Positions 27,709-37,983 of a stretch of DNA of 64,000 bases are shown here, one piece after another. Source of the stretch: Spirosoma oryzicola. Lineage in GTDB: Bacteria; Bacteroidota; Bacteroidia; Cytophagales; Spirosomataceae. Location: NCBI RefSeq assembly GCF_021233055.1, contig NZ_CP089542.1:1-64000 (forward strand). The letters are read 5' to 3'. Below the pieces are notes generated by a model. It was not told where the DNA came from. It ran no database searches and saw nothing but the letters and a program-made list of their open reading frames with translations. The stretch's first letter is position 1. Each line of letters begins with the position of its first letter. A program made the position numbers and the translations under genes.

Positions 27709-30700
27709 ATGAGCCTACTTTGTTTTGTCACTTCTTTTAGACTATCTAAACAAACGGGCCTACTCTGCTGGCTGATTGGTCTATTCGGGTTATCGTTTTC
27801 CCACGCCCAGAAACTCCCGCAACCCGAACTGATCACCGATCGGCAGGGGTTACCCCAATCGTTTGTTCCTTCCGTTGTGCAGGATCAGACGGGGTTTATT
27901 TGGGTCGCTACCCGAGACGGCCTTTGTCGCTACGATGGACAACATTTCCGGGTGTTTCAGCCTGATCCCGACGGACATCCGTCGATCTCCTTTACGGGCC
28001 TGGAAGATTTGTTTCTGGATTATCGGGGGCGTCTATGGATCACATCCGAGCGAGGAGATATCGACATTTTTGACCCAAAACGGGAAACGTTTACGAATTT
28101 TTCCAGAAGTGCCTTCTATCGAAAGGCGATCGGTTCTCGATGGCTTTACCGCTTTTATGTTGATCGTCGGGAGCGGCTTTGGGTTGGGTTTCAGGCTGAA
28201 GGAATCGTCTGCTTTGATTTGCGTTCAAAACGAACGCGCTTTTTTAAACACCAGCCAGACCAGCCACGGTCTCTGCGGAGTGACAGCATCATGCAGATTG
28301 GCGAAGCGGCTAATGGTACGATCTGGGTAGCCACGCGGGGCGGATTGGAGCGATTCGACGAAAAAACCGAATCGTTTACCCATTATGTCCACCAGGTAAA
28401 CCAGCCCAACTCGCTACCGGACAATCAGCTGTGTGGCTTTCAACTGCGTCCTAACGGGGAGATTCTGACCGTATCGCAGCGGTTTGTGGGGCGGCTCGAT
28501 CCAGCCACTGGTCAGGTCAAGGCTTATCCCTTACCTATTTACAACCCCGAGTGGTGGGACTGCCTGACGACGATGGATGCCCACGGAACGATGTACTTCA
28601 ATCAGAACAACGTTCTGTACCGCTTTACGGATCAGCAAGGCCCGGTGATAGTCGATCAGCGGAACCATATCACTGACCAGTGCGCCAGTTTGTTTGTCGA
28701 CCGCTCGCAGGTGTTGTGGGTCGGTACCAACGGGGCCGGTATTCGCAAATATGATCTGCGGGCGGCTGCTTTTCGGGCGGAGCCTTATACTGTCAACTTT
28801 TACAACGATGTGCTAAGTACGCATTGGCTCGACGTACCCGCCGATCAACTACCCACACCCGCAGATTTACGGGGCTTGAACAGCTACAACTTTCGCTACA
28901 CGATCGCTCAAAACCGCTACCTATGGTGTAACGTAGCCAGTTCCAATGTATACCGGATTGATTTACGGGATAAGCAAAGCCGAAAATTTCCGCTTCCCGT
29001 TTCGTTCTACGAGGGCGATAATATCGATGCTGTTCCGTGTCCGCTGGCTACCGATCCGGCCAATCAGGTCTGGGCGATTTACCGACAGTGCGTTTGGACG
29101 TTTAATGAGGAACAGCAAAAATGGGTAACCCAGCCTTACCGGATTCCCGTCAAACCGACTTTCCACTTGCTGTCTTTTGTAGTCGACGAGCAGGCGCTGT
29201 GGCTGGCGACGAAAGAGGCTGGCTTGTGGCGGCTTGACCGCAAAACCGGAAAAATGACCCAATATGCCAATCAACCCCGCAACGCGCGCTCGCTAAGCAG
29301 CAATGCGCTGTTTTGCCTGAGCGAAGATCCACAAGAGCCTAGCCGACTCTGGATCGGCACGTTCGGCAGCGGTCTGTGTTTGTTCGATAAACGGTCGGGT
29401 ACCTGCCAACGGATCGGTCAGCAGGATGGCCTGCCCAATAATGTCATTTACTCGGCGATTCCCGACCATCGGGGGTATCTGTGGATGGGCACCAACAAAG
29501 GAATCTGCCGACTCGACCGCCGGACGTTAGCTACCAAAACCTTTACCCGCGCCGATGGCTTGCTGGCCGACGAGTTCAACCGCTTCCACTGGCTGCACCT
29601 GCCCAACGACCGGATCATCATGGGTGGCCTGGAAGGTATCACCGCCTTTTATCCCCATCAGGTAAGCAACGATACGTTTAAGCCGTCGGTTGAACTCACC
29701 AGCTTATCCATCAATAATCAGCCGCTGTCCGCCGACCGGCTGGATTCCTTACCCATTCAGACCCTCAGCCGACTGACATTGCCGTACGATCAGAACTTTA
29801 TCACCGCCGAATTTGCCGCGCTGCAATACAATCGACTCGGCAAAAATCGGTATCGCTACCGGCTGGAAGGATTGGAAACAAGCTGGAAAGAAACGGATCG
29901 TCCAGTAGCGACTTATACCAATTTACCCCCCGACGACTATGTGCTCGTCCTGAATGCAACCAATACGTCTGGTCAGTGGAGCCCGCAGGAGCGACGACTA
30001 GCTATTCGAATTCAACCTCCTCTCTGGCAAACTTGGTGGGCTTATCTACTCTACGGACTGACAGCGCTAGGGCTAGGCATTGCGAGTATACGTGTGTACG
30101 GAAATCGGCTCCGCTTGCAGCAATCCCTGGCTCTGCAACGGCGCGAGATAGCGCTCAAACAGCAGGAGGCCGAACAAATAAAGGCTGTCAACGAGCTTAA
30201 ATCCAATTTCTTCGCTAACATAACGCATGAGTTTCGCACCCCGTTGACGTTGATTCTGGGGCCTGCCGAACGGCTAGCCCAACGGTGGCACGGCCCGGAC
30301 GATCAGGCCCAACTGGCCACTATTGATCGGAATGCCAATCAGCTGTTGGGTCTCGTTAACCAGTTGCTTGATTTGTCAAAGCTGGAAGCCGGTGCCTTAC
30401 CGGTAGTAGCGGTTCGCAGTGATTTAGGCCCCTTCGTAGAACAGATTGCCCAACAGTTCAAGGCGCTGGCCGACGAGAAAGCAATTAGGCTGACGGTGCA
30501 GAAGACTGGACTGGCAACGGCTTACTGGTTCGACGCTGATAAGCTGGAGCGGATCCTGTACAATTTGCTCGGTAACGCAATTAAATTCACGGATAGGGGA
30601 GAGGTTACGGTCCAGCTAAAAGGCGCTGAACAGGGTATTGAGCTGACCGTTTTCGATACCGGATCGGGTATTCCTGCGCATAAGCTTCCGCATATATTTG

Positions 30701-31719
30701 ACCGATTTTATCAGGCAGACCAGACCTCCACCCGTTCGCATTCCGGAACGGGTATTGGGTTAGCGTTGGTCAGTGAGCTGGTCAGTTTACAGAACGGTTC
30801 TATCCAGGTCGATAGCGAGGTTGGGCAAGGAGCTTCCTTTACGATTCGGTTGCCCTACCGTTCCGCCGACCAGCCAGACGAGACGATGCCGAAGTCGCCA
30901 ATTATTGGCGAATATACAGATGTAGAACCACCGACCTCCGCCGACCAACCACTCCTGCTGCTGGTCGAAGACAATGCCGATCTGACTCAATTTATCCGCC
31001 AAAGTTTGTACAGTGATTACCGAATTCTTCATTGCGCGAACGGACAGGCGGGGCTTGAACTGGCCCTTACCGAGCAGCCGGATCTGGTCTTGTCTGATGT
31101 ATTGATGCCGATCATGGATGGCTACGCACTGTGCCGGGCGTTGAAAACGAACGTACAGACGAGTCACATACCCGTCATTCTGCTCACAGCCAAATCAACA
31201 CGGGAAGACCGATTGGAGGGGCTAACGCTGGGCGCTGACGACTACCTCACGAAACCGTTCCACGTGGCCGAATTGCAGCTCCGGGTTCGCAACCAGCTCG
31301 ACACCCAGCGTCGACTTCGTATTCGGGTACAGACAGAGTTGAGCCAGCCCACTACTGGACCTACATCTGACCAGCCAGCCATCGAGATTGACCCATTCTT
31401 AACGCAGTTGTATAAAATACTTGACACGCATTTAGAGGATTCGGCTTTTAGTATCGAGCAGCTGTCCGTGCAGGTTGGCATGAGTAGGATGAGTCTGTAC
31501 CGAAAGATTAAGGCGTTGACCGGTCTGTCCCCCGCCGACGTCATTCGGCTCTACCGGCTGAAACGTGCCACGGAGTTATTGCAACAAGGGCTTGGTGTAG
31601 CAGAAACCGCCTGGCGGGTGGGCTTTGAAACGGCCTCGCATTTCGGCAAAGTTTTTCGTGAACAGTATAAAATGACACCCCGGCAGTTTGCCCAACAAGC
31701 CAGCCCCATCAAACCCTAG
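27709..31719 (+). CDS. Hybrid two-component system protein (sensor kinase + receiver + AraC HTH)
   Basis: 1336 residues in the classic Bacteroidota HTCS layout. A signal peptide (ending SFSHAQ) precedes a periplasmic two-bladed propeller of Reg_prop repeats (about 40-650; QDQTGFIWVATRDGLCRYDG is repeat one), then a Y_Y_Y domain (about 690-765). One membrane helix lies at about 775-795. Cytoplasmic parts are HisKA with phosphoacceptor H840 (FFANITHEFRTPL), HATPase, a receiver with D1130 (DLVLSDVLMPIMDG), and a C-terminal AraC HTH (about 1225-1330). These proteins sense glycan fragments and activate PULs. The nearest PUL starts 4.5 kb away and has its own sigma/anti-sigma pair, so the target is uncertain. 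Confidence 0.94.
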   Translation: MSLLCFVTSFRLSKQTGLLCWLIGLFGLSFSHAQKLPQPELITDRQGLPQSFVPSVVQDQTGFIWVATRDGLCRYDGQHFRVFQPDPDGHPSISFTGLEDLFLDYRGRLWITSERGDIDIFDPKRETFTNFSRSAFYRKAIGSRWLYRFYVDRRERLWVGFQAEGIVCFDLRSKRTRFFKHQPDQPRSLRSDSIMQIGEAANGTIWVATRGGLERFDEKTESFTHYVHQVNQPNSLPDNQLCGFQLRPNGEILTVSQRFVGRLDPATGQVKAYPLPIYNPEWWDCLTTMDAHGTMYFNQNNVLYRFTDQQGPVIVDQRNHITDQCASLFVDRSQVLWVGTNGAGIRKYDLRAAAFRAEPYTVNFYNDVLSTHWLDVPADQLPTPADLRGLNSYNFRYTIAQNRYLWCNVASSNVYRIDLRDKQSRKFPLPVSFYEGDNIDAVPCPLATDPANQVWAIYRQCVWTFNEEQQKWVTQPYRIPVKPTFHLLSFVVDEQALWLATKEAGLWRLDRKTGKMTQYANQPRNARSLSSNALFCLSEDPQEPSRLWIGTFGSGLCLFDKRSGTCQRIGQQDGLPNNVIYSAIPDHRGYLWMGTNKGICRLDRRTLATKTFTRADGLLADEFNRFHWLHLPNDRIIMGGLEGITAFYPHQVSNDTFKPSVELTSLSINNQPLSADRLDSLPIQTLSRLTLPYDQNFITAEFAALQYNRLGKNRYRYRLEGLETSWKETDRPVATYTNLPPDDYVLVLNATNTSGQWSPQERRLAIRIQPPLWQTWWAYLLYGLTALGLGIASIRVYGNRLRLQQSLALQRREIALKQQEAEQIKAVNELKSNFFANITHEFRTPLTLILGPAERLAQRWHGPDDQAQLATIDRNANQLLGLVNQLLDLSKLEAGALPVVAVRSDLGPFVEQIAQQFKALADEKAIRLTVQKTGLATAYWFDADKLERILYNLLGNAIKFTDRGEVTVQLKGAEQGIELTVFDTGSGIPAHKLPHIFDRFYQADQTSTRSHSGTGIGLALVSELVSLQNGSIQVDSEVGQGASFTIRLPYRSADQPDETMPKSPIIGEYTDVEPPTSADQPLLLLVEDNADLTQFIRQSLYSDYRILHCANGQAGLELALTEQPDLVLSDVLMPIMDGYALCRALKTNVQTSHIPVILLTAKSTREDRLEGLTLGADDYLTKPFHVAELQLRVRNQLDTQRRLRIRVQTELSQPTTGPTSDQPAIEIDPFLTQLYKILDTHLEDSAFSIEQLSVQVGMSRMSLYRKIKALTGLSPADVIRLYRLKRATELLQQGLGVAETAWRVGFETASHFGKVFREQYKMTPRQFAQQASPIKP

Positions 31720-31919
31720 TCCGCCCTTTCAAAACCTCCGGGATGACGACCTGCTTCGATTCAGAGCGTAAATACCTGCGCTGATACAGGGAGAATATAA
31801 ATTGGGCGATTTACGATAGTCCGACAAGGGGCTATTCGTCAACTTTGCCTTCACCCTAGAATCGTTTGCCGCTTACGATGTGTGCACGGTTTTTTTCTAT
31901 CAGTTTAACCATAGCTCGT

Positions 31920-33035
31920 ATGTCATCGACAGCCTCCTCTCAATTGGAATATCCTCCGGTAACTTCATCAGCGAAGCGCGCTGCCCTGCTCATTGGAAGC
32001 CTGCCCTTTGCTAGTGACGAAGAATGCATGAAACGGGCCTTCGACCTGCTAGGTCCTGTACTATTTTGCCTGCCAGACGGCGAGGTTGGCGAGAAAACAC
32101 CCGAATTCCCCAAAGGGAACCGGATTGCCTGGGTGGTATACGCCCTTGAGAAACTGACGCAGGATAAAAGCAGCTGGAAACTGCTAAAAGAACCCATTCG
32201 AGGGACGGACGGTATGGCTGTCGATTACAATAGCTTTCAAAAGCTTAAGCCCTTGCACTCGCCTACTCAAATGCCCCAGCACGTTCGATTGGGTTACGAC
32301 GACTTTTTTCGGCTCAATTACCCGATTTTTAGCCAGCTAAGAAAACAGCATAATCTGCCCCATCTGAAATTTCAGGTAGGTGTACCAACCGGTTTTGCGA
32401 TGGGATTTGTGTTTGCCAGTCCCATTACTTGGTTACGCTATACCTATGCATTCAACACCGTTATTGCACGGGAAATCAACGCGATATTGCTCGAAGCGGG
32501 CCAAGACGTTGTCATTCAACTGGAAGTTCCCCCCGAGCTATACGCTGCTTATAAACTGCCCACACCGCTGATGAGCCTGGCGCTGTTGCCGATCCAGGAT
32601 TTGTTGAAAAAGATTAATCCAGGTGCTCAGATTGGCATTCACCTGTGCCTGGGCGATTTTCACAATGAAGCGCTGGTTCACCCGAAAACGCTACATAAAA
32701 TGGTTGCCTTCTCGAATCAGCTCGTCCAGAAATGGCCTACCCAGCATACACTTACTTATGTTCATTACCCATTTGCCGAAGGACAAATTCCTCCCTCGGT
32801 TGATGCGAACTATTATGCTCCACTAAAAGACATTACCTTGCCACAGGGCACTCGTTTTGTAGCCGGATTCGTTCATGAAAAGCGTACACTGGCTGAAAAC
32901 AGGCAAATACTCAGCGCTGTCGAAGCGGCCTACGGACAAACGGTTGACGTAGCCTGTTCGTGTGGTTTAGGTCGGCGGACACCGGGTATAGCAACCCAGC
33001 TTATGACATTACTAGCACAGTTAACTCAAGCTTAA
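31920..33035 (+). CDS. MetE/UROD-superfamily-like protein of unknown function
   Basis: 371 residues from the ATG at 31920; the frame extends to a TTG at 31866. It starts with AALLIGSLPFASDEECM, the strand that opens cobalamin-independent methionine synthase C-domains (GSxP). It ends with VDVACSCGLGRRTPG, which places two Cys and an Arg pair where MetE-type proteins keep a zinc Cys. The middle has VIQLEVPPEL and GIHLCLGDFHNE (His and Cys). It is too short and divergent to be MetE itself. It could be a methyltransferase-like or unrelated barrel enzyme; no substrate can be named. Confidence 0.65.
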   Translation: MSSTASSQLEYPPVTSSAKRAALLIGSLPFASDEECMKRAFDLLGPVLFCLPDGEVGEKTPEFPKGNRIAWVVYALEKLTQDKSSWKLLKEPIRGTDGMAVDYNSFQKLKPLHSPTQMPQHVRLGYDDFFRLNYPIFSQLRKQHNLPHLKFQVGVPTGFAMGFVFASPITWLRYTYAFNTVIAREINAILLEAGQDVVIQLEVPPELYAAYKLPTPLMSLALLPIQDLLKKINPGAQIGIHLCLGDFHNEALVHPKTLHKMVAFSNQLVQKWPTQHTLTYVHYPFAEGQIPPSVDANYYAPLKDITLPQGTRFVAGFVHEKRTLAENRQILSAVEAAYGQTVDVACSCGLGRRTPGIATQLMTLLAQLTQA

Positions 33036-33182
33036 AAAAGAAGTGCTTTTGCCTAACGTTTCATTCGACCAGCACACCATAAGCCAGCACCCGGCGGTGA
33101 ACAAGTTGGCTTCTGATATGCTGGTACAGGATATTGCTTCCGTTAACGTCGATTCAACAGTGAAGCGAATCCGGCAGATAGA

Positions 33183-34181
33183 CTACCGTTTTTTGGGCGT
33201 ACGAACGATCTCGTTCAGTAGAATAGTCAGGTCATTGTTCATCAACTGAAGTTCAGTAGCCAATTGCCCCAGCATTGTCGAGCGAATAGTCAAATCGTGA
33301 GCCGTATAAAAATCACCCTCGCCAAAATAATCAACTTCTTGACGATGGCGCTTCTGCGTTCGCTTTGCATCCACATCAAGGGAAACCAGAATGTCCCAGC
33401 GGCTCCGCAGTCCGTCGATAGGCGAGGGGTTACCAGCTGATTTAGGCTTGTTCAGATAATACCAGATCAGGGGCGGATAAACGGTCGATTTTACCGGATG
33501 AGTCCATATATCACGTAGCGGATTATTCAGGTGACGGTAGTCGGCTTTAAGCGGTTTTTGCAGCAAAGACGTAATGCCCAAGCTCGCTTCCGCCAACCCC
33601 CCACCAATACCAGCCCACTCACCGGCATCATCTTTATCCCTTAATTTGAGCAAACCAACTGTCAACGCCGTTAGGGCACCGGTCGTAATGGCACTAATGG
33701 TCATCCGTTTTTCCCGGCTACTTTCCTGCCGGGTTAGTAAGGTGGCCGTCAGCGTAGCCCGTTTACTATCGCAGTCGACCAAAGCAACCGCCGTGGCAAT
33801 GTCGAAGCTAGCGAGTTGAAGCTGATCGGTTAGTTTTTGCCGTAGCGCCAAATACTCGTTCGACGCTGACTGATCCGAGTTCTGTTGTTCTAAAATCGTT
33901 GTGCGTACCAGCAGCGGGGTGAGTCCAACCGCCTGTGCCATCCGGAGCCCTCGTTCGCCGTAGCGATGCCGCAGCAGGGAGTCCTCCGCTGAGTTAGGCT
34001 GTAAGTCAACGGGGTGAAACACGTAGCCCGACGTACCGCTTGAATCAATCGCGCAATTGTCGCTAGCTACTTTGGTTAAGGTGGATGCGGTCTGCCGGGA
34101 AGTCAGACAGCTGGTAAGTGTTGTGGCAAAAAACAAACCTGTCAGGCAACAGGCACTGTGGTAAAATTTACGGTTGATCAT
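33183..34181 (-). CDS. Hypothetical lipoprotein
   Basis: 332 residues with a lipoprotein signal (GLFFATTLTSCLTS, lipobox LTSC). The rest is soluble and helix-rich, with a small glycine- and alanine-rich hydrophobic stretch (ISAITTGALTALTVGLLKL, about 180-200) that may be a membrane-associated hairpin. No known domain was recognised. It lies 51 bases downstream of the MFS gene stop, on the same strand, so co-transcription is possible. Confidence 0.7.
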   Translation of the reverse strand: MINRKFYHSACCLTGLFFATTLTSCLTSRQTASTLTKVASDNCAIDSSGTSGYVFHPVDLQPNSAEDSLLRHRYGERGLRMAQAVGLTPLLVRTTILEQQNSDQSASNEYLALRQKLTDQLQLASFDIATAVALVDCDSKRATLTATLLTRQESSREKRMTISAITTGALTALTVGLLKLRDKDDAGEWAGIGGGLAEASLGITSLLQKPLKADYRHLNNPLRDIWTHPVKSTVYPPLIWYYLNKPKSAGNPSPIDGLRSRWDILVSLDVDAKRTQKRHRQEVDYFGEGDFYTAHDLTIRSTMLGQLATELQLMNNDLTILLNEIVRTPKKR

Positions 34182-34232
34182 CGAATCAATTCAGTTGTTG
34201 AAAAAGAAATGCTTGTTCGTTCCGAAGAAAAA

Positions 34233-35474
34233 TCAGTTTTTCTGATCACTCGTTTCGGGAACGAAAAACCATAATACCGCCAGCGCGACAAGGGCCAGAC
34301 CGGCTAAGGTTAGAAAAGCGAAGTTGTAGTTTGTGCGTTGTAGCAAGGCTCCCGCAAAGGCGTTGCTAAGTGAAGCGCCTAACCCAACAGCTGTGGCAAT
34401 AGCTCCCTGCGTGGTGTTGAACAGGCCCGAACCGCGTGTCAGGTCCGAGACAATCAGAATGGACAGCACCCCAAAAATTCCGGCACCAACGCCGTCCAGA
34501 ATCTGAATAGCCACCAGCAACATCGGGTCGCCCGTCAGCGTGTAAAGCAGTCCGCGAATGGGCAAGACGGCAAAGGCGATGAGCAATAAACGCTTGCGTC
34601 CTTGGGGTGCTAGTTTGCCCGTCATGTAACTGACAGGAATCATGACGAGCTGAGCAACAATAATGCAGGCCGACATATAGGCCGATGAAGCGCCAGCATC
34701 AATCCCTTGGGCTAATCGCTGACCGAGCAGAGGAAGCATGGCCGCATTGGCAAAATGGAATAGCACGCAGGCCAGGGCAAAAAAGAGGATCGATCGGTTG
34801 CCGAGGAGCGCCTGCCAGCCCGAGGGTTTATCATCGTTGGCCTGCTCCTCTTCCTCCGTACAGCCCCGGGCCAGTTGATGATCAATGTCTTTTTCCCGGA
34901 TGCGCCAAACAGACAGACTACTCATGACGGACATGGCTGCCAGCAAAAGAAAAATTCCTTTTGTGCTCACATAATAACCCAGTAATCCCGCCAGCAGGGC
35001 AGCAAATACATTACCCGCGTGATTAAACGTTTCATTCCGCCCAACGCGTTTATCTAAGGCTTTGGGACCAACCAAACCGAGTGTAATGGCGGCAACAGCC
35101 GGGGTGAACCAGGCGGCTGCTACACCCATAATGGCCTGACCTCCCATGATCACTGGATAAGTCGGCATGGTAATCGTGATAACGGCGGCAAAGGCAATGA
35201 GCAGCGAAGCAATAATGGAATAGACGCGTTTCCGTTTAGTTCGGTCGACCAGCGCACCCGCTGGTGTCTGGGCAACAACGGTGGCAATTCCCATCACCGA
35301 CATGGCAATACCAATGTCCTGCGCGTGCCAATGCAGGGTTGTCAACAGGTATATGGCCAGATAAGGGCCTAACCCGTCCCGAACATCGGCCAGGAAGAAA
35401 TTTGCGGTGTCCAGCGCTCGTAGGCTTGTTGAGCTAGGCTGTCGAGTAGTCGGTTCTTGTGATAATTTAACCAT
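34233..35474 (-). CDS. MFS transporter
   Basis: 413 residues, about 12 membrane helices split by a hydrophilic charged loop (about 195-220, GCTEEEEQANDDKPSG). The MFS signature between helices 2 and 3 is present as GALVDRTKRKR. The family covers drug efflux and solute uptake; nothing in the sequence fixes the substrate. The N-terminal DTANFFLADVRDGLGPYLAI segment is typical of a group of bacterial efflux-type MFS proteins. Confidence 0.85.
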   Translation of the reverse strand: MVKLSQEPTTRQPSSTSLRALDTANFFLADVRDGLGPYLAIYLLTTLHWHAQDIGIAMSVMGIATVVAQTPAGALVDRTKRKRVYSIIASLLIAFAAVITITMPTYPVIMGGQAIMGVAAAWFTPAVAAITLGLVGPKALDKRVGRNETFNHAGNVFAALLAGLLGYYVSTKGIFLLLAAMSVMSSLSVWRIREKDIDHQLARGCTEEEEQANDDKPSGWQALLGNRSILFFALACVLFHFANAAMLPLLGQRLAQGIDAGASSAYMSACIIVAQLVMIPVSYMTGKLAPQGRKRLLLIAFAVLPIRGLLYTLTGDPMLLVAIQILDGVGAGIFGVLSILIVSDLTRGSGLFNTTQGAIATAVGLGASLSNAFAGALLQRTNYNFAFLTLAGLALVALAVLWFFVPETSDQKN

Positions 35475-36205
35475 CTTTTAATTATAGGCTAACGTTGTGC
35501 GAAATGAATGGTAAGACAATACGCTTTAATGGCGTAAATACCGTACCATGCTAAATCGACGCATTAATCCTTATACCACATCCTATGTTCCAGGAGAGAA
35601 TCTGATTGCCCTTCTATCAACTACTTAGATGAATTGTAGAGAATAATACCTATTTATGTTACAGGATATACCCAAGTATAGCCAGATTTCCTTGGCGATT
35701 AGGTGGGCCAGAATATAGTGATAGGACATAGCCAGATCCGTGGTCAATCCTGCAAAGTAGTTGGGATGAATAAGCGACTAGCCGAAAAAGGGATATTGGT
35801 AGACTTTATAATTCGGTATCCTGTGTTGCCGTGAACGATGTAGTAAGGGGGAGTACAACCGGCGGAAAAACACAAGCAAATAGTGGCCTTTGGTGCGCTG
35901 GAGCATGGGCAACTATCAATCGAAAAAGCAATCCATAATTTTACTCAAATTAGAACGGTGATAGCGACAGCTTCATAAGAGCAGCATCTGTTCGCTTCTG
36001 TTTATGAAATACAGGTTGGTAATAAAAATAAAATCGTCGCTTTGTGTCTTGCTTAATTCTGTGTGAGCGTGTGACATGCGAAAATAAATTGGGTTTTGAC
36101 AGGAAGATCGGTTTGTTAGTTTGCTGGATAAACTTATTATTTGTACAATTTTGCGCATATTTATATTTTTTTTTATTTAGCCCTACGTGTATATCCCTAG
36201 AGTTT
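35475..36205. other. 730-base intergenic region before the PUL sigma factor
   Basis: No intact gene. It holds the divergent promoters of the MFS gene and the sigma factor. A short reading frame at about 35868-35978 (KQIVAFGALEHGQLSIEKAI) faintly resembles the N-terminal HTH of IS3 OrfA, but it is too short to call. The sequence just before 36206 is very AT-rich. Confidence 0.4.
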
Positions 36206-36781
36206 ATGGCTTTTGAAGACCAAGTGTTGTGGCAGTTATTTCGGGCGGGCGATAGGCAGGCATTAGGCCAGTTGGCCGAACGGTATTATCGCATGCTGAA
36301 ACACTATGGCTTAAAATTCATGGTCGATGAAGCTATCGTTGACGATTGTATTCAGGAATTATACCTACAGCTATGGCAAAATCGCCTACAGATTAATGAA
36401 ACAGAATCTGTAAAACACTATCTGTTAAAGTCAATTCGGCATCATATATTATACCACCTACGGTTGCAGAAACGATTGCAGTGCGAGGAATTGGATTGGG
36501 ATCTGTCACTTGCCGAGGATACAGACACGGAAACCCTGATGATTCGCCAGGAAACGTTGGTCGGTTTGACCAGAACGATACAGGAACAGATGGCTACGCT
36601 ACCAGCTCGCGAACGGGAAGCCTTGTACCTGCGCTATTACGAAGATCTTTCCATACCTGAGATTGCCGAGGTGATGAATGTCAATCGTCAATCCGTCTCC
36701 AACTTTCTGCAAAAAGCCCTGAACAAGCTACGTAACCGATGGCTCGTTCACCTATTTCTGACTATTTGTACTTTTTTGTAA
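36206..36781 (+). CDS. ECF RNA polymerase sigma factor (FecI-like)
   Basis: 191 residues from the ATG at 36206 (MAFEDQVLWQLFRAGDRQAL); the open frame to 36044 is AT-rich and non-conserved. Region 2 is seen as AIVDDCIQELYLQLWQNR and VKHYLLKSIRHHILYH, region 4 as LPAREREALYLRYYEDLSIP with the HTH IAEVMNVNRQSVSNFLQKAL. It is followed by a FecR anti-sigma gene and an STN-bearing SusC gene, the standard TonB-receptor signalling trio, so it should drive expression of the PUL once substrate binds SusC/SusD. Confidence 0.92.
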   Translation: MAFEDQVLWQLFRAGDRQALGQLAERYYRMLKHYGLKFMVDEAIVDDCIQELYLQLWQNRLQINETESVKHYLLKSIRHHILYHLRLQKRLQCEELDWDLSLAEDTDTETLMIRQETLVGLTRTIQEQMATLPAREREALYLRYYEDLSIPEIAEVMNVNRQSVSNFLQKALNKLRNRWLVHLFLTICTFL

Positions 36782-36854
36782 AAAAATTTTCATTGAGAAG
36801 GGTATCGTGGAGGTAGAACTTCATACTATCAATAAATATAGTAGAAAAGTACCA

Positions 36855-37928
36855 ATGCAAAGCTTACCCAGCGATCCTACAACTGTTGATGACTTCCTCG
36901 AAAACGACGCCTTTCGGACGTGGATTCGGGAACAGCGCTCCGAAGACAGGGTGTATTGGCAACATTGGTTAAGCCAACATCCGGAGAAAAGGGATCTGTA
37001 TGAGCAGGCGGTGGCTACGATGCTGGTACTTCAGGGAAAAAAGATTGCGCTTTCGGATCAGCATGTACACGAAGCCAGAAAGAAAATTCTAGGTCAACTT
37101 GTTCCGCCGACTGCCCAGGTGAAACCTTTGTTGACCTGGCATTGGGGACGATGGGCTGCCGCAGCCGCAGTGGTTATCGCAATGATCTGGTGGCAAGCGG
37201 GTAATTCTGGGATCGGTTCTCTGATGGGAATTGAGAAACAGGCAGAGCCGCTGGCCGAAAAGAGTAGCTGGCAAATTGTAAAGAATACCACGGGATTGCC
37301 CCTCGTCGTGTTGCTGCCGGATAATTCTTCCGTACTGCTGTCGTCGGGTAGTCAGCTACGTTACGCTAAACAAGGTAAGCAAACGGTGCGCGAAGTATAC
37401 CTTCAGGGAGAAGGATTCTTTGAGGTTACCAAAAATCCCGCCAAGCCTTTCGTTGTTTATACGGCAAACCTGACTACTAAGGTACTAGGAACCAGCTTTC
37501 AAGTGCGTGCTTTTGAAAAGGAGAAAGGTACCTACGTAAAAGTAAAGACAGGTAAAGTCTCGGTTACGCCAGTCGAATCGCCTGACCAAACGGTACTGCT
37601 GACAAAGAATGAACAGCTCAGTTTGGAAACCAAAACCGATAAACTGGTCAAGCAAGATATCATTCCAGCGAAAGAACATTCGCCCGGTATTATCAATCAG
37701 GAATTTACATTCGAGTTTGCTCCCGTGGCTGACATTTTTGCGCAACTGGAATCCAGCTACAACATGCCGATACGGTATGATCGGCATCTGCTTGCCAAAT
37801 GCACATTTACCGGTCAACTCAACGACGCTCCTTTTCTGGAGAAAATTCGACTAATTTGTCTAACAATTGAGTCGACATTCGAAGTCGTTGACGGTCAGGT
37901 CTTCATTCACAGTAACGGTTGTCATTAA
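36855..37928 (+). CDS. FecR-family anti-sigma factor
   Basis: 357 residues from the ATG at 36855; a GTG at 36807 in the same frame is an alternative start. A cytoplasmic N-terminal part of about 100 residues is followed by one membrane helix (WAAAAAVVIAMIWW), then the periplasmic FecR domain (GFFEVTKNPAKPFVVYT and TTKVLGTSFQVRAF are its hallmarks) and a C-terminal DUF4974 region that contacts the STN domain of the receptor. It holds the ECF sigma factor until SusC signals. Directly downstream of the sigma gene and upstream of susC. Confidence 0.93.
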   Translation: MQSLPSDPTTVDDFLENDAFRTWIREQRSEDRVYWQHWLSQHPEKRDLYEQAVATMLVLQGKKIALSDQHVHEARKKILGQLVPPTAQVKPLLTWHWGRWAAAAAVVIAMIWWQAGNSGIGSLMGIEKQAEPLAEKSSWQIVKNTTGLPLVVLLPDNSSVLLSSGSQLRYAKQGKQTVREVYLQGEGFFEVTKNPAKPFVVYTANLTTKVLGTSFQVRAFEKEKGTYVKVKTGKVSVTPVESPDQTVLLTKNEQLSLETKTDKLVKQDIIPAKEHSPGIINQEFTFEFAPVADIFAQLESSYNMPIRYDRHLLAKCTFTGQLNDAPFLEKIRLICLTIESTFEVVDGQVFIHSNGCH

Positions 37929-37983
37929 TTCCTTTCTAAACCCTTAATCAATCTGGCATTCTATGGTCTGAAAACTATCCTTT

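Noticed and set aside
33043..33249. 68-codon frame between the MetE-like gene and the lipoprotein gene
   Set aside because: It overlaps the 3' end of the lipoprotein gene on the opposite strand and shows no recognisable motif.
36044..36205. N-terminal extension of the sigma factor
   Set aside because: The added residues come from very AT-rich promoter-like DNA, and the conserved ECF start is at 36206.
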